From: Selaginella tamariscina
Taxonomy: Eukaryota; Streptophyta; Lycopodiopsida; Selaginellales; Selaginellaceae
Reading direction: 5' to 3'
Assembly (NCBI GenBank): GCA_003024785.1
Contig: PUQB01000571.1
Location: 62,001-126,000, forward strand
DNA length: 64,000 bases
In this document: in pieces, positions 47,864-58,059 of the stretch
How positions within the stretch are numbered: the first letter of the stretch is position 1
How the letters are laid out: the number at the start of each line of letters is the position of its first letter
The notes under the pieces: model-generated
Database searches by the model: none
Told to the model about the DNA's origin: nothing
The model's input: only the letters and a program-made list of their open reading frames with translations
Made by a program: the position numbers and the translations under genes

Positions 47864-49084
47864 AAGTAGACCCGCCATAAATAACTTACAATCTAGATAT
47901 TTATCAAAAGCTTATTTCAATCACAAAACACATATCGTCTCTTGCTTCCTGCACCAACTCTTTCAACATTGATTTTTTCTTTACCACATCCAGCTTTGTG
48001 GCCACTATTCCTTTGTGTGCATAGTGAAGACGTCCCCATTCCTTTTAAGCCATAAGAGGGTGACTGACTTTGTTTCTTCATCTACTTCCAATATGTCTTC
48101 AAACCATGGCTATGTAGTGGGTGAATGAACCTCCACGACATCATTAAGTACTAGATAGTAAGGGACAATTCCTGCGGTTGGATCTCTAAATAGTCTATCT
48201 GGAAATGTGAATGTCCTAGTTTCAAGAGCAATTTTATTCTTGTCATCACAAAAAACCATACAAATTTCACTCTTAATTGAAGCCACCAATTGAATGCTGT
48301 CACGATCAAATGGCTCCGTTTGTGGTGTGATAATCATCATCCTAGTAAACTCGTCAGTCTTAGGACTATCAGCATGTGGCCTAGTGTGTAGAAGCTTGGT
48401 CTGTAACATTAAGTAGCAAAGAGCACCTTAGACCTGGCATCAGTCTCAACCGCAAATGCATAATAAAACTTGGCAAACCAGTCATAAAAGGCAAAGTCAT
48501 GTCTGGATTGTCGACCACCAAATTATTTAATGTTCTGTAGACTGCTCCATTTATGAAGACTTGCTTGTATTCATGAACAACTGTATTTTCTTTTGCAAAG
48601 GTAGCCAACCCATTGTTTCGCAATGAAGAGAGCTCTATTGCTGATATCTTACGTACCATTGCTCTACCTATAAACAATACCTTCAAGTGTTGTTCTACAC
48701 TTTGCATTCCAAAGAGCTCTTTGCCACCTCTGCTCTGGTAGAAGGCCATCTTTGTCTTCAAACTTCACCCACATTATTCTAACATATATAGCTCTGTTTA
48801 CAGGTCGCCCAAAGATTAATTCCATCTCCCAAAAATTTGTGAACCTCCTATTAAGGGAAGAAAACAGTCTCTCAAAGGTATAAACACCAAAGCACATCGT
48901 GATGACCAAACCTGACAATATCATCAATGCAATGACCCACTCCCATCATATGCTCGAGGATAGATTGATTTTCACCAAACTGCTCAACACTACGAACATG
49001 CCATGCAGTTAGTAGTTCCCAAAGCTTTGCCAACATATCATGTGTCCACCCATCTGTTCTGCTTAGATCATACAACACCCTTGT

Positions 49085-52000
49085 TGTTACGACCCGTATA
49101 ACAAATCAAAGAATATTCCCTAGAAAAGGTATAAGCTAGAATATTCCTAAAGAGCTATACTTAGATCTAAGAGAATTAAGGGCACCCTAATATGGGAAGC
49201 CTTTTGGAGAGCAGCGTGTGAAGACTAGAGACAGCTCGGGGAGGTCGGGTGATTTTGTGAGGGTCTCTAGTTTGTACATAGTGGTGCCTAACAATTGGTA
49301 TCGGAGCAAGGTTTGAGATGAGTGCCTGGTGGGAAGGAGAGGATAATACCACCTGTGTGGAGATGTTGGACACTGAAAGGCAAATTGTCCAAGGGTTTCA
49401 TTGGTGGCAAGGACAAGTAGATACCCAAGAAGCTTCAGCAGATGGAGCATGGAGAAGAGCACAAAGGAGACTTCTCTAAACCACAAGGTAAATTTTTATT
49501 TTCTTGCTCAATAGGTTAACTACATGGCACAAGAGGAGCCACACACACGTGCTATTGTGGTGGAGGGACGACTTGGTGAGCGTCCAGTGCGAGTCCTTGT
49601 GGATAGCATGAGTAGCAATAACTTTGTGTCAACAAAGTTGGAGGAGTGCATCTTGCCCACGAAGACTGTGCCTCAATATGAATTTGAAGGCTCAACTATC
49701 ACACAGAGCTACAGTGCTTATGTGGAGGAGTTATAGCTGGAGGTTGGCAAAACCCATTGGTGGAGCTGCACGAAGAGCCTCAATACGGGATTGAGGGCTC
49801 AACTATCACACAGAGCTACAGTGCTTTGTGGAGGAGTTATAGTTGGAGGTTAGCAAAACTCAGCTGGTGGAGTTGCACGAAACTGTGCCTCAATACGAGA
49901 TTGAGGGCTCAGCTATCACACAGAGCTACAGTGCTTGTGTATAGGAGTTACAGTTGTAGGTTGGCAAAACCCAACTGGTGGAGCTACACGAAGACTGTGC
50001 CTCAATACAAGATTGAGGGCTCAGCTATCACACAGAGCTACAGTGCTTGTGTGGAGGAGTTTAACTGTAGGTTAGCAAAACCCAGCTGGTGGAGCTGAAC
50101 AAGATGTGCCTCAATACGAGATTGAGGGCTTAGTTGTCACACAGAGCTAAATTGCTTGTGTGGAGGAGTTACAGCTACATGTTGACAAAATCCAGCTGGT
50201 GGAGACTTTCTTTCTTGCAAAGCTAGTGCGTGTGGATCCTAAGATCTAGTGGAGCACCAAGCAACATGAAGCTTGAGTATAGTGAAGTGAAAGACACTTG
50301 GTTTGGAACAAAGCTTGAGTCTCCAAACAAGTTCTTTTATTGTCACCTTGAGCAAAGCTATTGTGCGAGGAGTTTGCTGACGTCTTCCCTCCTGAGCTAC
50401 CTCATGGCTACCACATGCAAGAGGTGTGGAGCTAGAATAGGGTACGAAAGCCATTTACCATAAGCCATTCCGACTGAGCCATGCTAAGGAGCAAGAGGTT
50501 AAGAGACAAGTGATGGAGCTATTGAAATATGGCTTCATACAACTGAGCAAGTCTCCATTTGGTGCACCAATATTACTTGTCAGGAAGAAGAAAATGGCAC
50601 CATGAGGATGTGCATAGACTACAGAGCTCTCAACAAGCAAACAGTGAAGGACAACATGCCCATGCCATGGTGGATACTATCATGGATCATCTCGATGGAG
50701 CTAGAGTGTTCACCAAGATAGCTGGGCATTTCGAGTTCACTGTTATGCCATTCGGCTTAACAAATGCCCCAGTCACATTCACTCGGTTGATGACTGAGGT
50801 GTTTGGTGACTACTTGCACGACTTTGTGGAGATATTCCTCAACAATATCTTAGTAAGAATATGAAGGAGCATGTGCAACATTTGCGAAGAGTTCTTTAGT
50901 TGTTGAGGGAGAACAAGCTCTATGCAAAAAGAGCAAATGTGCATTTGCTCAGTGCAAAGTGGAGTATTTGGGTCACATTGTGATGCCAAGTGGAGTGAAG
51001 ACTGATCCACATAAGGTGGCAGGTGGAGCAATGGCCAGTTCCTAACAATAAGACAGAGAGTTACAGAGTTTCTTGGGCATGGCTGGTTATTACTGGCGGT
51101 ATGTCAAGGAATGCCAAGAAAGCTTCTCCGTTAACTAGGTTGCTGAGGAAGGACGTTCCTTTTGCATGAAGTGCTTCAGAAAAGAGCAGTTTTCAAGCTT
51201 TGAAACAAGCTTTGGTACGTGCACTAGTTTTTATGTATTGCAGATCCCTCTAAGGCTTATGAGTATCATGTGATGCAAGTGGAGTGGCCATTGGAGTTGT
51301 ATACTTATAAGAGGGAAGGCCTATTGCTTATAAGAGTCGTACTTGAATCCTGTAGAGCAACAATACTCAACGTATGAGCAAGAACTACTGGCTATTGTTA
51401 ATGCATTATGAGTTTGTAGGCACTATCTTTATGGTGCAAGTTTCAAAGTGTTTACAGATCACAAGACTTTTGGTGTATTGTTCAAACAGAAAGAGTTAAA
51501 CTCTCAGCAAGCTCGCTGGATGGTTAAGCTCATGGAGTTTGGCAAATTTCCTATTGAGCATTGCGTGGGAAAGGTTAACGTGGTGGTATATGCTTTGTCA
51601 CGCGTTAGGAGACCACAGTGGTTAGAGAATTCCAAACATGCTTATGTAATGCATTAACAAGGACGGTCAGTGAGTTTAGCCAGGTAGTTCAACATGCTCA
51701 AGCACAAAACGCTGAGGTGCAAAAGCTCAGAGGACAGCTAGAGCCACCATTTCATTTTAGGATGGAGTTTTGTACTACAATGGCCGTGTGTATCTTCTCG
51801 TGTGGACCATTTGATCAACCAGGTACTATATTTCCATCATGATCATCCGGAGGCTGGTCATTTTGGGGGAGGAAACGTATGAGTTGATCAAGAGAAGGTT
51901 CTATTGGAGAAATATGAAAGCTAATATCATAGAGTACTGCAGGACTTGTGACAAGTGTCAGCAAGTAAAGGTGCCCAGGAAAAACCAAGTGGGCTATTAG

Positions 52001-52827
52001 TACCATTGCGTATTCCAGACAGGAGATGGGGCAGTATCTCTATGGACTTTGTCACCCATTTGCCAAGGACATAGTGGCATTGGAATGAGTCCATATTATG
52101 CTATGTTTGGACGGCATTCCAAGACAGCTTTTGAGCTGGGTTTAGCAAGTAAGAAAGCTCAAGGCAACATGGATGAGGAAGCTAAAGGTCTGAGTGTTGA
52201 GCTTAGAAATATTCAGAGTTGTGCAAGAGAACTTACAAGTAGCTCAAAGTCGATATCAAGTTTGTTAATGAACACAGAAGCTTCCAAGAGTTCCAGGTGG
52301 GAGATTATGTATATCTTTGAGTGGTATTTGTCACACATGTAAGGCGAGAACATTATTGTTGCCTTATGGAAGGGACACAATGATAAGTTGTCTCCTAGGT
52401 ACTCAGGTCCTTATGAGATTCTGGAGCGTATCGATAAAGTGACATATCGACTACGGCTGCCAGAAGGAGTGAGGGTGCACCCAGTGTTTCATGTTAGCCA
52501 GTTAAAGAGAGTACTCACAAGGAACGAGTCCCGGGTAGATTCTTTGTGAATGTACAAGGCTAATACAGGACCAGTTGAGTAAGTTATACTGCCCTTGAGG
52601 ACTAGGACTTGCTAATGGGGGAGGATTGTTACGACCCGTATAACAAATCAAAGAATATTCCCCTATAAGCTAGAATATTCCTAAAGAGTTATACCTAAAT
52701 CTAAAAATTAAGGGCACCCTAATATGGGAAGCCTTTTGGAGAGCAGCGTGTGAAGACTAGAGACAGCTCGGGGGAGGTCGGGTGGTTTTTGTGAGGGTCT
52801 CTAGTTTGTACATAGTGGTGCCTAACA
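49085..52827 (+). mobile_element. Ty3/gypsy element with short LTRs, complete ends, broken
   Basis: The LTRs (49085-49293, 209 bases; 52627-52827, 201 bases) run TGTTACGACCC...GTGCCTAACA and are flanked by a perfect 5-base duplication CTTGT (49080-49084 and 52828-52832). The primer-binding site TGGTATCGGAGC (49296-49307) is close to initiator tRNA-Met. The polypurine tract GGGGGAGGAT precedes the right LTR. Parts: protease-like (GERPVRVLVDSMSSNNFVS at 49575), a repeat-built linker, RT (FTVMPFGLTNAPVTFTRLM at 50732), RNase H (FTDHKTFGVLFKQKELNSQQ at 51448), integrase and a downstream tail. It is broken, with many breaks. It sits inside CACTA copy C and is younger than it; the two LTRs remain very similar. 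Confidence 0.9.
49660..50215 (+). repeat. About 110-bp tandem repeat, 5 units, inside the gypsy element
   Basis: GCCTCAATAC starts at about 49670, 49777, 49887, 49999 and 50108. Each unit goes on with GATTGAGGGCTCAGCTATCA, GAGCTACAGTGCTTGTGTGG and AACCCAGCTGGTGGAGCT. A diverged version is seen in the remnant at 36365-36560, so the expansion predates the split of the two copies. Confidence 0.9.
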
Positions 52828-54269
52828 CTTGTAATGTCTGTGACCAGTTGACATATATCCATCACGTTTTCTAGTATCAACCCTGCATGGATATAATTTG
52901 AATACCATTGCACTACACTTTGATGCTCATTTGCAGCCATGAAGCCAAACTGTTTGAATGGATTGTTAGATTTCCTGCCACTCTTCATGATTGGAGACCT
53001 CTACCCAATGATGTCTTGCATCTTGTCCCATCCTATATCTTTGTCCTTTTGTGCCTCAATGCCAAAAGTAGCCTGATTGACCTTTTTACAAGCTCCAAGC
53101 GCCCATGCATGCATCACATCTTGATGCAGTTGTATATTATGTCGAATTCATGTTCATCATAAAGTTTCAGAAGCTTAGAAGAGCCTCTTAGCCAAAACAA
53201 TTTTTGTTTGGCCTTCTCCAAATTTGTCAATAGTTCATCCATATTTCTAGCTTGATCTGCAAAATGTGCCTTCTTCCTAACTTCAACAAACTTAGATTTA
53301 GAGTTGGATGTGTCCACTTTGTAGCAGTGACAAGGCTGATGTCCTCCTACATTTTTTTAACAAATTAAATGTAAAATTAGCAACATTTATCATATAAAAG
53401 ACAGTGAACCTAAGAAAAGCTACCTCTAGAAGTCTTTGTAATCTCGCATTGTGCAACATGGTCTATAGCCAAGGCAAAGACAATGCCATGCAAGGAAGGG
53501 TTTCAATCTAAAAATAGTCCTCATGTCCAACAAGGGCCCAGTTCACAAGTACTCGGTTCACAAACACGTCGAGTAACTCTTGTATGAGCACATCCATGAA
53601 AATATCTTGTGCATATACATGCACTTTAATGAACTCCGAAGGAATGAACATAGCAGGAAGAATCATATATGAGACTTGTTCACTTTCATTCTTACCTACA
53701 TTAAGTATGACAATATTGTAAACCTAGATACTCGGTTTTGTGCCGGTGCCATGGAACCCGTCAGTGTATAGAAGGAATGCAAAATTGTGCGGGTCACCCC
53801 TCAAAATCTTTGGTTCCCAACTAAACATTGTGTCACATTTGCAGCATCCCATATCGTAAACTCCTTCAACATTACTGCTAACCTACAATAACCAGAAACA
53901 AAAGCCAATTAAAGTTGCTATGTTACAGAATAGTTGGCATACCATTGAGTGCAAAGCAGAGGCCATGCACGCATCAAATGGCTGTAGTGAGTGCATTTAG
54001 CTGGAACTATCCAACTCCGATCTAGTCCAAAAAATCTTGGAATCTCCTCCATTTACTACCATGCCAGATTTGAGAGAGGGGTTCAACTCATCATGACCAA
54101 GCCATGAAGCTCTATCTCACCAGCACTCCATGAAAGCATTGCAAATTGTGCTTGAAGAAGTCATCAAATTGTAACCTCTCCTTTTTGCAATGAATAGAAA
54201 TGGGATAGCTTCACGTCTACTTTTAAAACACGACTCATTGTTTGACCTGTATATTGATTCTGGATTATC

Positions 54270-54840
54270 TGTTGGGAGCCAGCCTGGAGTCAAGGACAGG
54301 TGGCGATGGACGTGTACGCACGGTGATGATACATGTGCACTGAGCGTTACAGTGATGATACATGTGCACTGAGCGTTACGACGTTCAGATACTTTGTATA
54401 TATATATATTGAGAAAATCAATATAAAAATTAGTTAGATAAACTCTCATGGTATTGGAGCGTGAAACGATCATGGAATGAGGGGATTTAGTTTTCTGCCA
54501 TGGGGAAGCACGCTGCGGAGCAGAGCGAGAGAGAAATTACAACTTGCTGAGACGTGTCGAGGACCAGGTGCAGAAACGAAAGAAGCGTTCTAGGATCCTT
54601 GAAGTAGAAAAGTTCATACGTGAACAGGGGTGGTCGGTGACAAGTTCTTGCAGACATGACGAGCAGTGCCTCCAGTACCAAAGTGATTCCAATTCCTCTG
54701 TTTTCGGGCAGTGACTTCGAAAACTGGTCAAGAGAGATCAGTTTCATGTTCTTACGAGATAACTGCCTGAGATTAGTGAATGGACAGGAGCCAAAACCAG
54801 CAGCAGGAGATCCTAAGCTGAGGATCACCAAACTTGTAAT
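54270..54840 (+). mobile_element. Ty1/copia fragment: 5' LTR, primer-binding site and gag start
   Basis: A short LTR (54270-54448, TGTTGGGAGCC...ACTCTCA) is followed at once by TGGTATTGGAGC, an initiator tRNA-Met primer-binding site. A gag-like frame from 54656 reads VIPIPLFSGSDFENWSREIS followed by FMFLRDNCLRLVNGQEP, the classic copia gag N-terminus (a Pro-x-Phe/Leu-x-Gly, then W motif). The fragment ends near 54840, where AT-rich DNA begins. It is incomplete. It inserted into copy C of the CACTA-like element. A 29-base direct repeat (GTGATGATACATGTGCACTG, then AGCGTTAC) lies in the LTR near 54320-54380. Confidence 0.75.
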
Positions 54841-54892
54841 ATTTATCATTGGAACAACAATTATATTCTAATATAAATATACAACATATGTA

Positions 54893-56000
54893 CATATAAA
54901 CCTAGTTGAACCTTTAACCCAATTGTTATTCTTAACTTTGTGAAATTACTCTTAACTTAATTATTATTCCTAACATTGTGAGTTTGTCCTAAGTCATGCA
55001 TGACCATGCATGATCCAACTGCTCCAATAGTGCCACGTGGGTTTAGGATTTATAATGGTAGTTGGATTATGTGTTGATGATATATAGACACTATATTAAT
55101 AATTTACTATTTATTTTAACTTGGTGAGTTTATTCCTAAGCTTGACCATTAATGCAATTGGTATTCTTAACTTCATGAATTTATCATTAATCATGTAGGT
55201 TTATTCATGCCTGGTGTCATGATTCTTACCTGGTAGAATCAGTTCATTTAGGTAGATTAGGATCACCTAATCATAACACTAAGTGACTCTTAATTTTTAT
55301 GTTTAAGGAGAGGTATAGTATTGTTACACCTAGGCTTGATTATTTAATGACTCTTACTTAATTATTATCCTTAACATTATGATTTTATTCCTAATTTGGA
55401 CCTTAACCTAGTTTTTATCCTTAACTTAATAAGTTTATTCCTAATTTAACTTTTAATTCAATTATTATTCTTAACCTACTAAGTTTATCTTTAATGTAGT
55501 GACTTTAGGATAACCGTTGGATCAAGTTTAGAATAATCATTAGATAAAATTTAAGATGTAAAATGGTCGTTGACTACAAACACATGCATACACACACAAT
55601 AAACTTATTATATAACATTATATATTCCTTTAGTTCTGTGAGTAAACACTTCAAATAATTTTCCTTTGTATGATATTAATTACTATTTTGTTCTTTTATT
55701 GTGGTAAATAAGATTTTTTCCCATTGTGAGAAGTAAAATTGCAATAAGGCATAAAGATAAATGAAACGAGTTAGAATTAATAAATATTAAAAATATAGGT
55801 TTAGGTTAAAGATTCAACTTAAAAGATAAACTCAATTAACAATAAAATAGTAACTAGGTTAAGAATTTATTAATTAATAAATTATTGTTAAATAAAGCCC
55901 ACCAACGGGTGGGCATGTCTACTAGTTTTACATAGAAAATAAATATTATGTAAAATATGTTTTTCCATCTAAATTTGTTACGATGAGATTTTCCAAATAC
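54893..56000. repeat. Repeat unit shared with 30495-31700
   Basis: 54893-55790 matches 30764-31700 in the same orientation with small indels. 55795-56000 is the reverse complement of 30495-30700. A strong hairpin GCCCACC-AACG-GGTGGGC lies at 55897-55914, followed by ATGTCTACTAGT. The match to the partner goes on beyond the hairpin into TTTTACATAGAAAATAAATA. Confidence 0.8.
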
Positions 56001-56416
56001 ACACCCATATAACATACAAGTATAAAGTATATAAATTACTGGAGGAGTTTTGAGTTGCTTCTGGTGGAATTAAAAATAAATATTTGTATATTTTCAATCT
56101 TTGTGGCTTAGTGGTTAATAAATAATCTTACTAAAATAGAAATAAATTTAAAAAAAAGAAGGCAATAACACCGATGTCATAGCATTAATGATATTATTCT
56201 AAAATGAGCAATTGGATTTATGTTTAAAGATGAAAAATCTCATTGTTATTTTAAATTGAAATTGAAATCATTCATGAATTGATTCATATATAAGTTTTTA
56301 AATATATAAGAAATAAATAGAGTATACATTTGCTCAGAATTCTATAACTATTGACTTTTCATGAAATGGTAAGAAAGTACGGAAATCCAAGCATTCATAC
56401 ATACACACATACATAC

Positions 56417-56448
<32 letters not shown>

Positions 56449-56640
56449 TATGAAACATAATTACAAAATAGTAACAACCTGCAAAATTGTAAATAAACAA
56501 ATTGAAATGAAAAAAAAATTAAATAGAAACCAAAACAAATTATGACCAAACCTGCTCAAATAGATATACACAAGCTTCTTTTTCTTTACTTGTAAATACA
56601 CACCAAATTCTTTTTCTTCTACTTGATTTTCATTTACTTA
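56001..56640. other. AT-rich DNA with a compound microsatellite
   Basis: No gene. A (TA)n-(GA)n compound microsatellite spans about 56417-56448. Short ACATACATAC runs lie just before it. Confidence 0.6.
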
Positions 56641-56689
56641 CATAGTCCATCACCTTCTTCTCTTCATATGTAATTCTCGCTTCCAAGCT

Positions 56690-57989
56690 CCTTCTTTATG
56701 TCTAGCTCGTAAGCCTCATGTAGAAAAATAGCGTTTTGATTATAGTCAGCATTGGCCATGTTGTTGTTGTTGTTGCTAATGAAATTAGAATTCATGCTAT
56801 CAAGCCCCAACTGCTCAAATGGATTGGAGTTGTGTTAACTTGTTGAACCTTACAAAGTAAACATTTCACTATAATTGGGGTCATAAAAGGGCACTTCCAA
56901 ATCTTCCACATTATAGCTAGACTCAACATTGTTATCTACATATGCACTAAAGGACAACTTAAATTTATACTAACCTGCGACATCGGACAACTAAATTTAT
57001 ACTAACCTGCGACATCGGACAACTTAAATTTATACTAACCTGAAACATCGGAGCCATTAGCACTCGTAGACACGTCATTAGGACTAGGTTCTTGGTAACT
57101 GTAGCATGCCATAATTGTCTAGTTGAAGTTTGATTATTTAGTTAAATATTGATTGTAATAAAATGTAGTTTGGCCTCCTGATAGTACTCTCCGACAATGA
57201 CTATCAAAACATCACTCAAGTGGCTTGCCCAATCAAGATTTGCATTGTTGATTTCCCATACATGTATTGCTGCATTAAATAGTTGTTCCCCTATATACAT
57301 GTCATTCATCCTTGGATGGAAGCGATCACTAAGGAATATCACAAAGCACTTAAGAGAGTTGTCAATATGTTTTTAATTCTATACCCGTTCCTTTTCAATT
57401 GCAAAAATGAAAATTGAATAATTTATCTATAATTTATAGATTTGGTAGTATACATAAGTTCTTATTTTTATATTGTGTGTGTTACTCTTGTGTTTGATGG
57501 AAACATATCACATAAGGGGGGAAAAAAAAAGAATAGTAATGTATACATACATAAAACTCATAATTATACCAAAATAACTAAAAACATATTATATAATTTA
57601 TAATTGAGATCATACCTTACAATATTTACCATCATTAATGAATATGGTACTCAGTTTATCTAGAGCTACTAGAGGAGCATTTTCAATTGGCTGTTGTTTA
57701 TAAGGAGCATGGAGACCAAAGATCTTAGATATATGTTGTGGATTGAGAAAAATTTTGCTACCTTTAACAAAGCTAGTGAGGTTATTTTTGTCATAGTTAC
57801 GAAGAAACTCTTCACACATAGGTATCTCTATGTCAGGAATATCCATGAACAACATCCTCAACAATTCCCAGCATCAAGAATACCCATAACCGAGTCCTCA
57901 TATAGAGCATCATAGTCACTGCTCTTCACACTCTTAAAATTTACATTAAGAATCTCTTGAGAAAATCCAACTCTCCGCTTATTCTCCAT
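56690..57989 (-). pseudogene. Unrecognised multi-exon gene, related to the remnant in the inverted arms; broken
   Basis: On the minus strand an ATG at 57989 starts MENKRRVGFSQEILNVNFKS and runs to DSVMGILDAGN. A frameshift near 57865 leads to LLRMLFMDIPDIEIPMCEEF, SFVKGSKIFLNPQHISKIFG and ALDKLSTIFINDGKYCK. Exon 1 ends at a donor AAG|GTATG (57616/57615). An acceptor TTAAG at 57349 joins in frame to CFVIFLSDRFHPRMNDMYIG and FNAAIHVWEINNANLDWASH (57348 to about 57142), giving a 267-base intron. Further exon-like pieces follow: YSYQEPSPNDVSTSANGSDV (about 57100) and SYNVEDLEVPFYDPNYSEMF (about 56900), then an Asn-rich tail with EAYELDIKKELGSENYI and a stop near 56690. The DRFHP block and the SYN-x-D/E-D block match the remnant at 15060-16096. 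I cannot name the family. It may be a lineage-specific gene family or a transposon-derived one. Confidence 0.5.
56954..57052 (-). repeat. Triplicated exon/intron-boundary segment, period 32-33 bp
   Basis: On the minus strand the unit GTCCGATGTCGCAGGTTAGT followed by ATAAATTTAAGTT occurs three times (TAACCTG starts on the plus strand at 56971, 57003 and 57036). Each unit carries the same CAG|GTTAGT splice-donor-like sequence next to the SDV-encoding exon end of the broken gene. Confidence 0.85.
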
Positions 57990-58059
57990 AATCCTTGCTA
58001 ATCACCCGTGAACCTCTCACTGTTATAATACCCCTTTTTAGTATCAGACCTAGGGTGGT

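Larger units (their letters stand above)
47640..54269 (-). pseudogene. CACTA-like transposase remnant, copy C, split by a gypsy insertion
   Basis: The minus strand reads in order from 54269: counterparts of copy B (PFLFIAKRR; the Cys region GGHQPCHCYKVDTSNSKSKF at about 53310; AHFADQARNMDELLTNLEKA), then new parts that B lacks. These are YDEHEFDIIYNCIKM, like the D-x-M-H region of TNP2, then KSGRKSNNPFKQFGFMAANE. The frame is cut by the LTR element at 49085-52827 and resumes beyond it at 49080 with LYDLSRTDGWTHDMLAKLWE, FGENQSILEHMMGVGHCIDD and FERLFSSLNRRFTNFWEMEL, like the DUF4218 region of CACTA proteins. C-terminal pieces extend to 48110. Several frame changes are present apart from the insertion. 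The N-terminus is cut at 54269 by a copia fragment. The CACTA assignment rests on motif order. Confidence 0.65.

Noticed and set aside
55897-55926. Helitron-like 3' end (GC hairpin followed by CTAGT)
   Set aside because: In the related copy near 30590 the match continues past the hairpin into the same flanking sequence, and the CTAG is not conserved there. The hairpin is therefore not a mobile end.
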